Shown one piece after another: positions 9,699 through 18,670 of a stretch of DNA of 37,228 nt; position 1 is the first letter of the stretch; each line of letters starts with the position of its first letter. Under the pieces are notes generated by a model. That model saw nothing but the letters and a program-made list of their open reading frames with translations. It was not told where the DNA came from and searched no databases. This DNA is from Zygnema cylindricum (lineage: Eukaryota; Streptophyta; Zygnematophyceae; Zygnematales; Zygnemataceae). The stretch lies in contig JBBHKE010002307.1 in the NCBI GenBank assembly GCA_037447655.1, positions 1 to 37,228 of the forward strand. Reading direction: 5' to 3'. The position numbers and the translations under genes are program-made.

Positions 9699-10111
9699 TG
9701 TTATTTTTGGAAAGCTTTAGTCCTCTCTATTTTTGGGTTGTGTGAGAGAGAGAGATGTTGAGGACTTAGTATCATTTTGGGTAAGTCCGGTTCAGTATTT
9801 GTTATAATTAGTGTGATAGTGAAATTGGGAGTTCACGGTTCAGTCACACTAAGGACACTCGTCGTTTGCTGCGAGGAATGCTTGAGTATGTCCTCTGTGG
9901 ACATGCATACATTCGGTAAGGACCACATGATTCTTGAGAGCACATCCACGGTGCCGAATTTGGTGATCGGATGGCTGATAGCTGCCGCCGAGAATTGTTG
10001 ACGAGGCGTGACTAGATCACAATTACTTTTCTCTATTATCGTGATCTGATTGTTAGTGTAAATATTTGTTAGAAAAGAAATTTGTCTATAGTGAATTAGT
10101 TGATTAGTGTA
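9699..10111 (+). mobile_element. E3 5' LTR, piece 1
   Basis: Colinear with 21723 to about 22142 of the 3' LTR: GGAAAGCTTTAGTCCTCTCTATTT, AAATTGGGAGTTCACGGTTCAGTCACACT, CGAGGAATGCTTGAG, GGTAAGGACCACATGATTCTTGAGAG and the terminal GTGAATTAGTTGATTAG. It is cut by LTR-B, whose 5-bp duplication GTGTA (10107-10111) closes the piece. Confidence 0.85.
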
Positions 10112-10252
10112 TGTTGAAAAAAGAGGTAATTAGTAGTTCACTTCTCTAATTTATTTCCAATTTAAAGAGAGAGAGTGAGGATCAAAGGCACGCCATGGCT
10201 GCCGCGATATTTAGAAAGTGGCAGAGTTAGAAGTATAGGATATTTTACTAAA

Positions 10253-10330
10253 ATGGTGCCTAGGTCCAGATTTGAATCTGGGTCTCCGGACCACTAAATA
10301 GACGTAAATCTTAACCACTAAGGCGTTGTC
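10253..10330 (-). ncRNA. Degenerate tRNA-like sequence in LTR-B
   Basis: On the minus strand it shows a box-A-like CTTAGTGGTTAAG, a small variable-arm hairpin (GGTC-CGGA-GACC) and a box-B-like GATTCAAATC between CCAGA/TCTGG stem halves, ending in GGCACCA. The acceptor and anticodon stems are not convincing. It is antisense to the LTR, the same orientation as in LTR-A. Confidence 0.4.
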
Positions 10331-10772
10331 GAAACGATACACGTGACGGGTTTTCAAGATATATAAAAATTATTGGACAGCTAATCAACACCAGACTAAC
10401 AAAGAGGAACAATTCATGCATGTACGCGAATCTGAACCGTGTAAAATATGTTTTGATCGGACGGCCGGCATTATAGCCGCCACGCAAAGTGAGCTTTTGG
10501 CCTCATACGGAGATATCGTCATGCGGTGCCACGTGGCGCCACATTATTTGATACCGCAGAAGATGGGAGGAGGGACCATGGCTTCCGATTTGACTAGTGT
10601 CACCTTGTAGATCTTCTCGTACAATGGTCGTACAATAAGTACATCGCACATTGTACCTTTTTGTACTATATAGTGTTCCTATTGGACTAAGGTTTAGTAG
10701 TAGGTAGTCGTGAGTAGGCAGACCAAGACTTAGTGATATTTAGGGACCTCTATCTAAGAGAGCTTGTAACTA

Positions 10773-10777
10773 TAAAG
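10773..10777. repeat. E2 target-site duplication, left
   Basis: TAAAG immediately before the left LTR of E2. The same 5 bp follow the right LTR at 17107-17111. Confidence 0.9.
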
Positions 10778-11737
10778 TGTAATTCTGTGACCTCACACAG
10801 AATGTCCAGCTTATGTGAAGACTCTAGGATAGTATATGCACTTTTGACTTTGATAATGAATATGTCCCACCCTAGGACGCAAAATTTTTGACCGACTACA
10901 CCCCTATGTAGCTTGGACTACCCTGAGTTCGTTGCAAAAAGAATCACTTAAATTGCTCCTCGAGCATTAAGTTATGGTTGACCAAAGTTCGTCCATAAAT
11001 ACGATTGCACTTTGGGAGAGAGGCTAAAAAACCAAAAAATATTCTAGGTCCTAAGCTACCTCTCTAAACCTATTACTAGGGTACTTCGACCAATCACAGG
11101 ACTGTAAAGTACAAGAAGGTACAGATACCGTTGTACTTCTTGTACGGCCATAGTACAATATGGTCGTTCCGCTGACGCGTGTCAGGTCCGGAACCGTAGT
11201 TGCTCCTCCCGTGATATTCGCTGTCCAACCATATGTTGCCACGTGTTATCTACCGACATTTGGTCCGCAAACCGCCAAACTGCTATTCCTGCATTCCGGC
11301 TCCACTGTGAGCCGTTCGATCAGATCCGGACATTTGATTTTGTTGGTCGAAATTAAATGTCCATTCGTATATTTCGTGCGGTCCTGATTTCGTGTGGACC
11401 GGTATGTTTCTATGCATAAATCGTCCCGTAAATTAGTTAATATGAATATCCGGCGCTGTTCGCCTATAAATAAATATCGCGCTATTTAAGTGTATCGATT
11501 ACTTCAAGACCTACCGGATAAGGCGGACGGCTACTCTGTACGGTGGTCATCCGGAGGTCACTGGATCAAGTTTCACAATTGAGAGTCTATATTTTGCAGA
11601 AAAATATACTAGTGATATGCCTATCTCCTTAGCTTAAACAGGCAGCCATGGCTGCCTACAGGTTTCAGTGAGTACGACAAGTATGAGGACTGCAGTAAGG
11701 TCACAAGAAATACTACAAAATACCTATCTTTTCAACA
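10778..11737 (-). mobile_element. E2 3' LTR
   Basis: Plus strand runs TGTAATTC ... TTTTCAACA, so in sense orientation it starts TGTTG and ends ACA, the copia convention. It is colinear over its length with 16128-17106. Shared landmarks are GGTACAGATACCGTTGTACT, TGGTCCGCAAACCGCCAAA, ATCCGGCGCT, GACCTACCGGATAAGGCGGA and GGCAGCCATGGCTGCCTAC. The last is an almost perfect palindrome near the LTR start. Confidence 0.93.
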
Positions 11738-11748
11738 CTCCCCTTATT
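11738..11748 (-). promoter_or_regulatory. E2 polypurine tract
   Basis: Reading the minus strand, AATAAGGGGAG abuts the TGTTG start of the 3' LTR. This is the expected primer for plus-strand DNA synthesis. Confidence 0.85.
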
Positions 11749-11779
11749 TTCTAGTCTATCTTTTGCTTCAGTTCACACT

Positions 11780-12248
11780 TCTCCCAACAAAATATCAATT
11801 TAGGAGAAGGAACCGGTTTAGTCATCAATTACGCTACCATCTCACCATCTGGTCTATATTCTAAACTTATGATTTTATTCTCAACTTTCTCCCTAACAAA
11901 GCTCAAATGAATATTCATGTGTTTTGCTTTAAAATGATGCTTAGGGTTTGCTGCAATTGCAATCGCAGCTTGATTGTCACAGAATATCTTTTGTACTCCA
12001 TTTTTCATGTATCCCAATCTTTGAAGCAAAGATTTCACCCACATTAATTCTTTCACAACCAAACAAGAGGCCATGTACTCAGCCTCCATGGTGGACTGAG
12101 CAATCACCTTTTGTTGCTTACTGCTCCAACAACAAGCCTCATTCCCAACATACAACACATACCCAGAAGTACACTTCCTCATTGGAGCATCCCCATAACT
12201 GGCATCACTCCAAGTAGTGATGTCAGTATTATCCCCTCCTAGATGCAA
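11780..12248 (-). pseudogene. E2 RNase H domain
   Basis: The copia RNase H series is clear: WSDASYGD (first Asp), SGYVLYVGNEACCWSSKQQ, the glutamate motif STMEAEYMA, the second Asp in FCDNQAAIAIAANP, then HHFKAKHMNIHLSFVREKV. It is followed by EMVA, a stop where the Asp of ADLMTK is expected, and LMTKPVPSPKL. An in-frame TAG at 12249 separates it from RT (GTRDL*LHLGG). In an active element it degrades RNA in RNA-DNA hybrids. Confidence 0.88.
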
Positions 12249-13570
12249 CTACAAATCTCTTGTTCCTACCAAATACCGCATGACCCTTTTGGCCGCTTCC
12301 CAATCTTTCTTCCTAGGATCATTCAGGCTCCTACTTAATACTCCCACAGCTACAGCTATATCAGGACGAGTACATTTTATAAAGTACATCAAACTACCGA
12401 CAACCTGTCTGTACGGAATTGTCTGCATGAACTTGCTTTCTTCAAGTCCTAGCTCATTATCCAAGACCAAGACTCCCTCCTCTGAGCTCCCCTCATTTCC
12501 CTTCTTTAAGTCCGTTGGAGTTGTACAACTATTTGCTTTTTCCATTTGAATTTTGTCAAGCATATTCCCAATTGCTTCCTTTTGAGTTAGTCTAATTGTT
12601 TTCTTTTCTCTATCCCTCTCCATTTGAATTCCCAAAATGTACTTTGCCTCCCCCAAAGCTTTCATTTCAAATCTACGTTTTAGATCTCTTTTCAATCTAT
12701 TAATTTTCACCATTGATTTACTCAAAACAAGCAAATAATCAATATAGATCGCAATGAAAATTATTACTTCTTCATCCTCAAATAAGTAGATGGAATGATC
12801 CGAATTGATTCGGATATATCCCAAACTCGTCAAAAACTCGTCCAACTTTTTGTTCCACTGACGTGGAGCTTGCTTTAGTCCATAAAGGGACTTTATCAAT
12901 CAGCACACCTTGCTTTCTTCTCCTTACTCCACAAATCCTTCCGGTTGTTGCATGAAGATCTCTTCTTCCAATTCTCCGTGTAAGAAAGCGGTTTTGATGT
13001 CCATCTGATGCAATTCCATGTTTTCCGCTGCCGCGAGACTAAGTAGAATCCGGAAGGAGGGGAATCTAACAACTGGAGCAAAAGTCTCATCATAATCGAT
13101 TCCCTCCTTCTGTGTGAACCCCTTTGCCACTAATATGGCTTTGTATCGCTCAATAGTGTTATCTAGATTGAGCTTAAACTTAAATACGCACTTGCATCCT
13201 ATTGGTGTTCTATTCGGAGGACAATCCACCAACTCCCAAGTTTTTGCTTCAATAATAGAAGCCATCTCATCATTAATAGCTGTCACCCATCTACCACCTT
13301 CCGGACTATTAACTGCTTCTGAGTAAGTCTGGAGTTCGCTCAAATGTGATAGCTTAGTTACCTTGTTGTTCACTTGTCTCTCTTGAAGTCTCTTGCTGCT
13401 TCTCCTTCCTCCTTCAAATTCTGAAGCTAGGATGGAGGGTAATCTCGGGTTTCTCCAAACAACTTCACCTTCTCCCCTATCCGTGGAGTCCATCTCCGGG
13501 CGTTCATCGTCCATTTCCGGTATTTTCTCGTTTTCTTCCTCGGTTTGAATTAGAAGTTAAGACTCCAAGA
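12249..13570 (-). pseudogene. E2 reverse transcriptase (RVT_2)
   Basis: Begins after a Glu/Ser/Pro-rich linker with WVTAINDEMASIIEAKTWELV. It then shows GCKCVFKFKLN, RYKAILVAKGFTQKEGIDYDETFAPV and the first catalytic Asp in MDIKTAFLHGELEEEIFM. Two stops follow GFVE (near 12922 and 12901). Resuming at SLYGLKQAPRQW, the catalytic YVDD motif reads YIDYLLV, so the second Asp has become Tyr. After that come LGIQMERDR and SLMYFIKCTRPDIAVAVGVLSR. The missing Asp alone would abolish polymerase activity. Confidence 0.9.
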
Positions 13571-13705
13571 GAGGGTTACTCTCGGTCAGATTTTTCTCTT
13601 CTTCTGCACGGCCAGGCTGAACCGGAGTTCGGTTAGTAGAATCTGCATCTAACTCACTTTCGGATTCAATTCTAATTCTGACCGGTTTAGTATACTTAAA
13701 GGGAT

Positions 13706-14742
13706 CTATGGATTTTCCTTCATCCATAACTCCAAGCGTTTTACTAGAATTATGTCTTCTCTTCCGAGATCATAAACTCTATACCCTTTTACGTTCTCAT
13801 CATACCCAAGTAAGTATCCCAGCTTTCCTCTAGCATCTAACTTCCAATCAGATTTTTCTGTGTTTAAACTAAACACGTGACTTCCAAACACCTTTAAGTG
13901 TGATATGTTAGGTTTTCTCTCGGTCCATCTTTCATAAGGTGTTTGACCTTTTACAGCTGAGGTAAAGACTCTATTTTTAAGATAGTTAGCACAATTCATA
14001 GCTTCTGCCCAAAAAAATTTCCTTATCTTTTTATCCGTCAACATACTACGGGCATTATCACTTAATGTCTGATTTAGTCTCTCGGCTACACCATTTTGTT
14101 CTGGGTTCTTTGGGACAGTCTTTTGGTGTTGAACCCTTTCTTCTTTCAAGTAATCCTCAAACTCATTAGAAGTGAATTCCCCCCCATTATCACTTCTCAC
14201 TCTCTTTATAGGTGTCTCATGAAGCTTTTCACTCCATGATTTATATTCCTTAAAATAAGTCGAGGCCTCAGATTTTTTTTTCAAGAAATATACTCTAGAG
14301 TATCTAGACCAATCATCAGTGATAGTAAGCATAAATCTTTTCCCTCCAACTGATGACACTTTGGCAGGTCCCCATATGTCAGTGTGAACCAAATCTAAAA
14401 CCTTTTCACCCTTATATGTTGTGGCTTTTGGAAAAGGCAATCTGTGGGCTTTTCCTTGAGCACACCCACTGCAATCATCCAAAGTCTCATTATTTTCAAA
14501 ATGTATGCCCTCAACTACACCCATTTTCTTCATTTCCTTCAATCTATCTAGATGTACATGTCCCAATCTTTTATGCCACATCATCAAGTCACTTACACGA
14601 GCATAGTAAACTCCTCTCTTTCCATTACACAAATTCAGCCTAAACATTCCTTGGCTACCCTTTTCAGCTGTGAAGTACACTTCATCCTCATAGCTAGCAA
14701 CAAAGACTCCCTTTTTAGTACTAGTCTCAAACCCTTTATCAT
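13706..14742 (-). pseudogene. E2 integrase
   Basis: The zinc region is complete (WHKRLGHVHLDRL ... DDCSGCAQGKAH). The catalytic triad is intact in HTDIWGP, SDNGGEF and EQNGVAERLNQ. Downstream are TPYERWTERKPNISHLKVFGS and LGYLLGYDENVKGYRVYD, both conserved in copia. The frame shifts near 13745, shortly after the last motif. The upstream junction to the protease (near 14755) is also shifted. This is the best preserved domain of E2. Confidence 0.9.
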
Positions 14743-15183
14743 CTAAGCCGACGTAGAGATGAGATTCTTGTTCAACTCTGGGATAAAAAAAACATCAGAA
14801 AAAGTGACTATGGATGCCTTTCCATCAACTAAGACTCTCAGATCCACATATCCCACTAAATTAGTGGTGACTATTCTCCCATCCCCGTACTCTATCTCTA
14901 CAGTAGGGATCTTTCTCATTTTGGTAAACAATGGTTTTTCTCTACACATATGCATAGAGGCTCCTGAATCAATTACCCATCCTTCTTCTGGAGCTTCTCT
15001 TACTCCACCGAAAGCACACTTTTGCCTCCTTGGAATCTCTAACTCACCTTTCACCTCCAGCTCCTCGTTGAGAAGGAGTTCTCCATCGTCCTCATCGGAG
15101 TCCTCTCCGATGACTTGTGTTGCCACAAATGCCTTCTTTTTCTTTGCGGTTGGTTTTCTGACATGTTCCTCCTTTAATCTCAG
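14743..15183 (-). pseudogene. E2 aspartic protease
   Basis: Catalytic motif WVIDSGASMHM is intact, followed by VEIEYGDGRIV, a Val-rich flap-like segment and FFIPELNKNLISTS. It follows the zinc knuckle after a Lys/Asp/Glu-rich linker in the same frame, but a TAG at about 15182 separates the two. A single-base frame loss at its C-terminal end separates it from integrase. Confidence 0.85.
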
Positions 15184-16123
15184 CTATGTCAGTTTAGTAC
15201 ACTCTGCCATGTAATGTCCTGGCTTCTTATAAAAGTGACAAAGCCCCTTCGGAGGGCTCAATCCAGATCCTTCCGATTGATTTCCTCTTCCTCCTCCACC
15301 AAAGTTTCCATAAGGTTTCTTGGAATCCTTATCTCCCCAATTAGTTCCAGCAGCCAACGCCTGAACACTCTTTCCTCCTCTCCGAATCTCAATTGTGTTT
15401 TCCCGTACAAAAATCATTCCCACAACAGAGTTCCAAATCCATCGATGATCTGGCAAGTCCTGAACCCTGTTAACAATGTTTTCATACTCATCTGGGAGTT
15501 TCATTAACAAAGTATTCACCTTCTCTTTCTCGGTCTCCTTTTTCCCTGCACTCTCCAACTCTATAAATAACCCGGCCAAGTCATTACAAAAATCTAACAT
15601 CTTTCCCCCTTTGTACACATATGCTTGTACCTTTTGATCTGCTTGCTTCTGCTACTGAATCGTACCACTCTTGTAGATGTTGACTAGAGCCTCCCACAAC
15701 TCTTCCGCCTTTTCTTCATGAAGATGAGGTGTAGCCATTGTCTGAGTGAGACGCCTGAGAATAAAACGAGCCCACGCTATTGTTGAAATCCCAGATTTTA
15801 CTATCATTAGCTTCGGTTTTCTGAATATTTGCTACCGGAATCGATCCTGTAGGCATCCGTGTGAGTTTCTCCTTCCCCTTCTCCTTCCCTATGTCCCACA
15901 CGATGCTTTCTCCAACATCCTCTACCACCTCTGCCCCCGCATATCCTCCTGTGAACCGAGATCCTTCAAACCCTAATGGAACTCCCAACTTTGCGGATGG
16001 CCGACGCACACGACCACTCACAATGCCCCATAGCCTTTTTTCAAACAATGCACCCCTTATCATGGTTTCCCAATAAATAAACCCTGTTCTATTGAAAAAG
16101 GGCACGGTAGAGGGTGTGCCCAT
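15184..16123 (-). pseudogene. E2 Gag
   Basis: The N-terminus MGTPSTVPFFNRTGFIYW is followed by MIRGALFEKRLWGIVSG, the capsid N-terminal motif of copia Gag. The ATG at 16123-16121 lies inside the primer-binding site; an earlier in-frame ATG exists only inside the LTR. After a frameshift near 15785 the UBN2-type core continues (LLMKLPDEYENIVNRV, HRWIWNSVVGMIF), with a TAG near 15654. The zinc knuckle reads CHFYKKPGHYMAEC, with the second Cys replaced by Tyr. Gag would form the particle shell and bind RNA. Confidence 0.85.
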
Positions 16124-16127
16124 AACC
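16112..16127 (-). promoter_or_regulatory. E2 primer-binding site (half-tRNA type)
   Basis: Immediately after the sense end of the 5' LTR (GAATTACA) the minus strand reads GGTTATGGGCACACC. This matches 14 of 15 bases of the complement of nucleotides about 26-40 of plant initiator tRNA-Met as I remember it. Drosophila copia has GGTTATGGGCCC at the same place and is primed by a cleaved initiator tRNA half. The Gag ATG is the triplet opposite the CAU anticodon. Confidence 0.8.
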
Positions 16128-17106
16128 TGTAATTCTGTGACCTCCATTGGTACACAGAATGTCTAGCTTGTGTGAAGCCTTTAGGATAGTATATGCACTT
16201 TTGACTTTGATAATGAATAATTCCCACCTTGGAACGCAAAATCTCTGACCGACTACACCACTGTGTAGCTTTGACTCTCTTGAGTGCGCTGCAAAAAGAA
16301 TCATTGAAATTGCTCCCTTGAGCATTAAGTTATGGCTGACCAAAGTTAGTCCATAAATACAAGTGCACTCTGGGAGAGAGGCTGAAATACCAAAAAATAT
16401 TCTAAGTCCTAAGCTACCTCTTTAAAACTATTACTAAGGTACTTTGACTAATCCCAGGACTGTAAAGTACAAGAAGGTACAGGTACCGTTGTACTCCTTG
16501 TAGAGCCATAGTACGATATGGTCGTTCCGCTAACGCGTGTTAGTTACGGAGCCGTAGTTGCTCCTCCCATGATATTCGCTGTCCAACCATATGTTGCCAC
16601 GTGTCATCCGCCGACATTTGGTCCGCAAACCGCCAAATTGTTATTCCTGCATTCCGGCTCCACTGTGAGCCGTTCGATCAGATCCGAACATTAGATTTCG
16701 TCGGTCGAAATTAAATGTCGATTCGTATATTTCGTACGGTCCTGATTTCGTGCGGACCGGTATGTTTCTATGCATAAATCGTCCCGGAAATTGGTTAATT
16801 GGAATATCCGGCGCTATTCGCCTTTAAATAAATATCGCGCCATATAAGTGTATCGATTACTTCAAGACCTACCGGATAAGGCGGATGGCTATTCTGTACG
16901 GTGGTCATCCGGAGGTCACCTGATCAAGTTTCACAATTGAGAGTCTATATTTTGTCTGTATTTTGTATAGTTTATACTACTGATATGCCTATCTCCTTAG
17001 CTTCAAGAGGCAGCCATGGCTGCCTACAAGTCCTCAGTGACTACGACAAGTATGAGGACTGCAGTAAAGTCACAAGAAAGACTACAAAATACCTATCTTT
17101 TCAATA
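16128..17106 (-). mobile_element. E2 5' LTR
   Basis: Colinear with 10778-11737. Its outer end reads TTTTCAATA on the plus strand, so the sense TGTTG start is mutated to TATTG. The inner end TGTAATTC abuts the primer-binding site. It has small insertions relative to the 3' LTR, such as CATTGGTA near 16147. Confidence 0.93.
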
Positions 17107-17111
17107 TAAAG
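17107..17111. repeat. E2 target-site duplication, right
   Basis: TAAAG directly after the right LTR of E2, identical to 10773-10777. Confidence 0.9.
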
Positions 17112-17334
17112 GTCATCTTTGACCAGCCATAACTTACTGCTTAAGGGATCAAATTTAGTGATTCTTTTTGCGTTTGACTTAAGGGAGTCTTGATCTCACA
17201 CGGGTGAGGGTGGTCAAAATATTTTTTTGCCTGGGCGGCGCTTATTCACTGGGAAAGTGGAAGGGGCAAATATTATCCTATAGGCTTTACATCGGCTGCT
17301 CATTTCGTGGGTCAATGGAGACCACAGAATTTCA
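17112..17334 (+). mobile_element. Solo LTR-B, second part
   Basis: Continues LTR-B after E2. Its reverse complement contains AAAAAGAATCACTAAA and TTAAGCAGTAAGTTATGGCTGGTCAAAG. These match the E2 LTR blocks AAAAAGAATCATTGAAA and TTAAGTTATGGCTGACCAAAG. It ends GACCACAGAATTTCA and is followed by the GTGTA duplication (17335-17339). Confidence 0.82.
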
Positions 17335-17339
17335 GTGTA

Positions 17340-17498
17340 GAATGCGTAATTTATGACATACCTTGTGTACACAAGTATACTCACAGTATTTTTGTTAGAC
17401 ATACGACTGGAATGACTCCGTACAGTTTAGTATAGCTTCAGTATAAAAGTAGGACTTAGTAAATTTTGGAGTTAAGGAACAAATGATATGAAAACTGT
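17340..17498 (+). mobile_element. E3 5' LTR, piece 2
   Basis: Colinear with the 3' LTR from about 22142 (GAATGCGTAATTTATG, TTCGTACAGTTTAGTATAGC-type sequence, GGAGTTAAGGAACAAATGATATG). It includes AGTATAAAAGTAGG near 17445, a good TATA box at the position expected for LTR-driven transcription. It ends with GAAAACTG, the left copy of the hAT-like element's duplication. Confidence 0.85.
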
Positions 17499-18379
17499 AG
17501 TGTTTTGTATCAGTAAAAAACTTATCGCGATAACACAGATACCGATAGTTATCGGTTATCGAACGGTCATTGGTCCCGATATATTTTTACTTTTTGTACT
17601 TTCTGTCCGGAGTGCTTTCTGTCTGGTAAACTGAACGGTAAATTTACGAAAAATGTACAGTTGTTTACAGGAAATGTACGGAATTTGACGAAAAAATACG
17701 TTGCACTTTGTAGTACTTTTTGGGCGGTTAACTGAACATAAATTTTACGGGAACGCATAGAATTGTACTGATAAACTGATTAACATGGAACGGTAAAAAT
17801 ACGGCAAACATATAGTACAACGGATGCAAAATAACATTATGCGCGCCGCCGGAATCGAACGGACGACATTCAATGAGAAAATACGATCGGACGGTAAGCG
17901 TGAGCAAATCTCGGAATGGCTTTTTTGGCGGCTTATGCCAAAAAAGCCGACGGATTGACACGTGGCAGGTTTCCAGTGGATCCCAAAAAATAAAGGGACA
18001 AAGCCACGGCGTCGGATGTGAAAGGTACATCGTCTTAACTGGAGCCGTACTAAAGCCGAACACATCTTATGCCGACTACTGTACTTTCGGCTTGTACAAA
18101 TGATCTGATTGGTAGGTACCTCAGGGGTTGTGAGTAGGGCGCGTCGGGGGAATAAGACGTAGATTTGAATGTACACGCCGTACATTTATCTATACGGCTC
18201 GTACAGTTATCGCCGATAGTTATCGTTATCGGCATTATCGCCGATAAGTAGCCGATATTATCGGCTAGTTATCGGCGATAATACCGAAAGCAATATATCG
18301 TACCGATATATTGATTATCGGGTCCCCGAAAAAAGGCCCATATCGGTTATCGGCAAATCGTTACCGATACACAACACTA
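17499..18379. mobile_element. Non-autonomous hAT-like DNA transposon, 881 bp
   Basis: Terminal inverted repeats TAGTGTTTTGTATCAG and (right end, reverse complement) TAGTGTTGTGTATCGG agree at 14 of 16 positions and fit the YARNG start of hAT elements. The 8-bp direct repeat GAAAACTG flanks it (17491-17498 and 18380-18387). The E3 3' LTR has a single GAAAACTG at the same spot, giving the empty site. Both ends are full of subterminal TTATCGG/CCGATAA motifs, as expected for transposase binding. I see no transposase. Confidence 0.88.
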
Positions 18380-18387
18380 GAAAACTG

Positions 18388-18655
18388 GACACCCAATTTT
18401 ATGTAATATCATCTCTAAATATCTTATAGATCTTTGAGCAAAATTAAGTTAAATTCTGTGTGTATGTTCCTTTTTATGTTATCTACACTGTGGTAGATTT
18501 ATGGGACTATTGTGTCCTTGTATTTTAAGTTATTATCTGTCAAAGTTGTTGTTCTGCCATCGATCTTTGTGGAACCTTCCTCTCTTGATTTGTTCTACAA
18601 TGACTACTGATGCTTTTTCTTCATCTTCGGTACCAGCAATTGTCTTAGAACAACA
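18388..18655 (+). mobile_element. E3 5' LTR, piece 3
   Basis: Colinear with the last part of the 3' LTR (to 22569): GTGTGTATGTTCCTYTTTATGTTATCTACA, GTCAAAGTTGTT, CTGCCATCGATCTTTGTGGAA, TTGATTTGTTCTACAATGACTACTG, ending in TAGAACAACA. The short Met-Thr-Thr-Ser-rich frame in this stretch occurs in both LTRs, so it is LTR sequence and not Gag. Confidence 0.85.
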
Positions 18656-18670
18656 AGTCACGGGCCCGCC
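18656..18670 (+). promoter_or_regulatory. E3 primer-binding site (half-tRNA type, mutated)
   Basis: AGTCACGGGCCCGCC follows the LTR end. It matches 11 of 15 positions of the initiator tRNA-Met complement GGTTATGGGCCCACC, and all four differences are transitions, consistent with decay. The triplet opposite the anticodon is ACG here. Confidence 0.65.

Larger units (their letters stand above)
10112..10777 (+). mobile_element. Solo LTR-B, first part
   Basis: Starts TGTTGAAAAAAGAGGTAATTAGTAG, matching the sense start of the E2 LTR (TGTTGAAAAGATAGGTATTTTGTAG). It contains the shared CCATGGCTGCC motif and an antisense tRNA-like sequence. It is interrupted by E2 and resumes at 17112, ending in GACCACAGAATTTCA. 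It is flanked by the direct repeat GTGTA at 10107-10111 and 17335-17339. The rejoined length is about 889 bp. With no internal domain of its own, it is a solo LTR formed by LTR-LTR recombination before E2 arrived. Confidence 0.85.
10778..17106 (-). mobile_element. Ty1/copia retrotransposon E2, full length, minus strand
   Basis: A complete 6.33-kb structure: TSD TAAAG, LTR (10778-11737), polypurine tract, RNase H, RT, integrase, protease, Gag, primer-binding site, LTR (16128-17106), TSD TAAAG, given left to right on the plus strand, so the element reads right to left. The LTRs are similar but differ by many substitutions and indels (960 vs 979 bp), so the insertion is not recent. Coding is in several frames with stops at about 15654, 15182, 12922, 12901, 12249 and 11832 and frameshifts near 15785, 14755 and 13745. 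The RT catalytic pair is lost (YIDY). The target was solo LTR-B. Confidence 0.93.

Noticed and set aside
17728-18185. Transposase or other protein in the hAT-like insert
   Set aside because: The open frames are short, overlap on one strand and contain no recognisable transposase motif.
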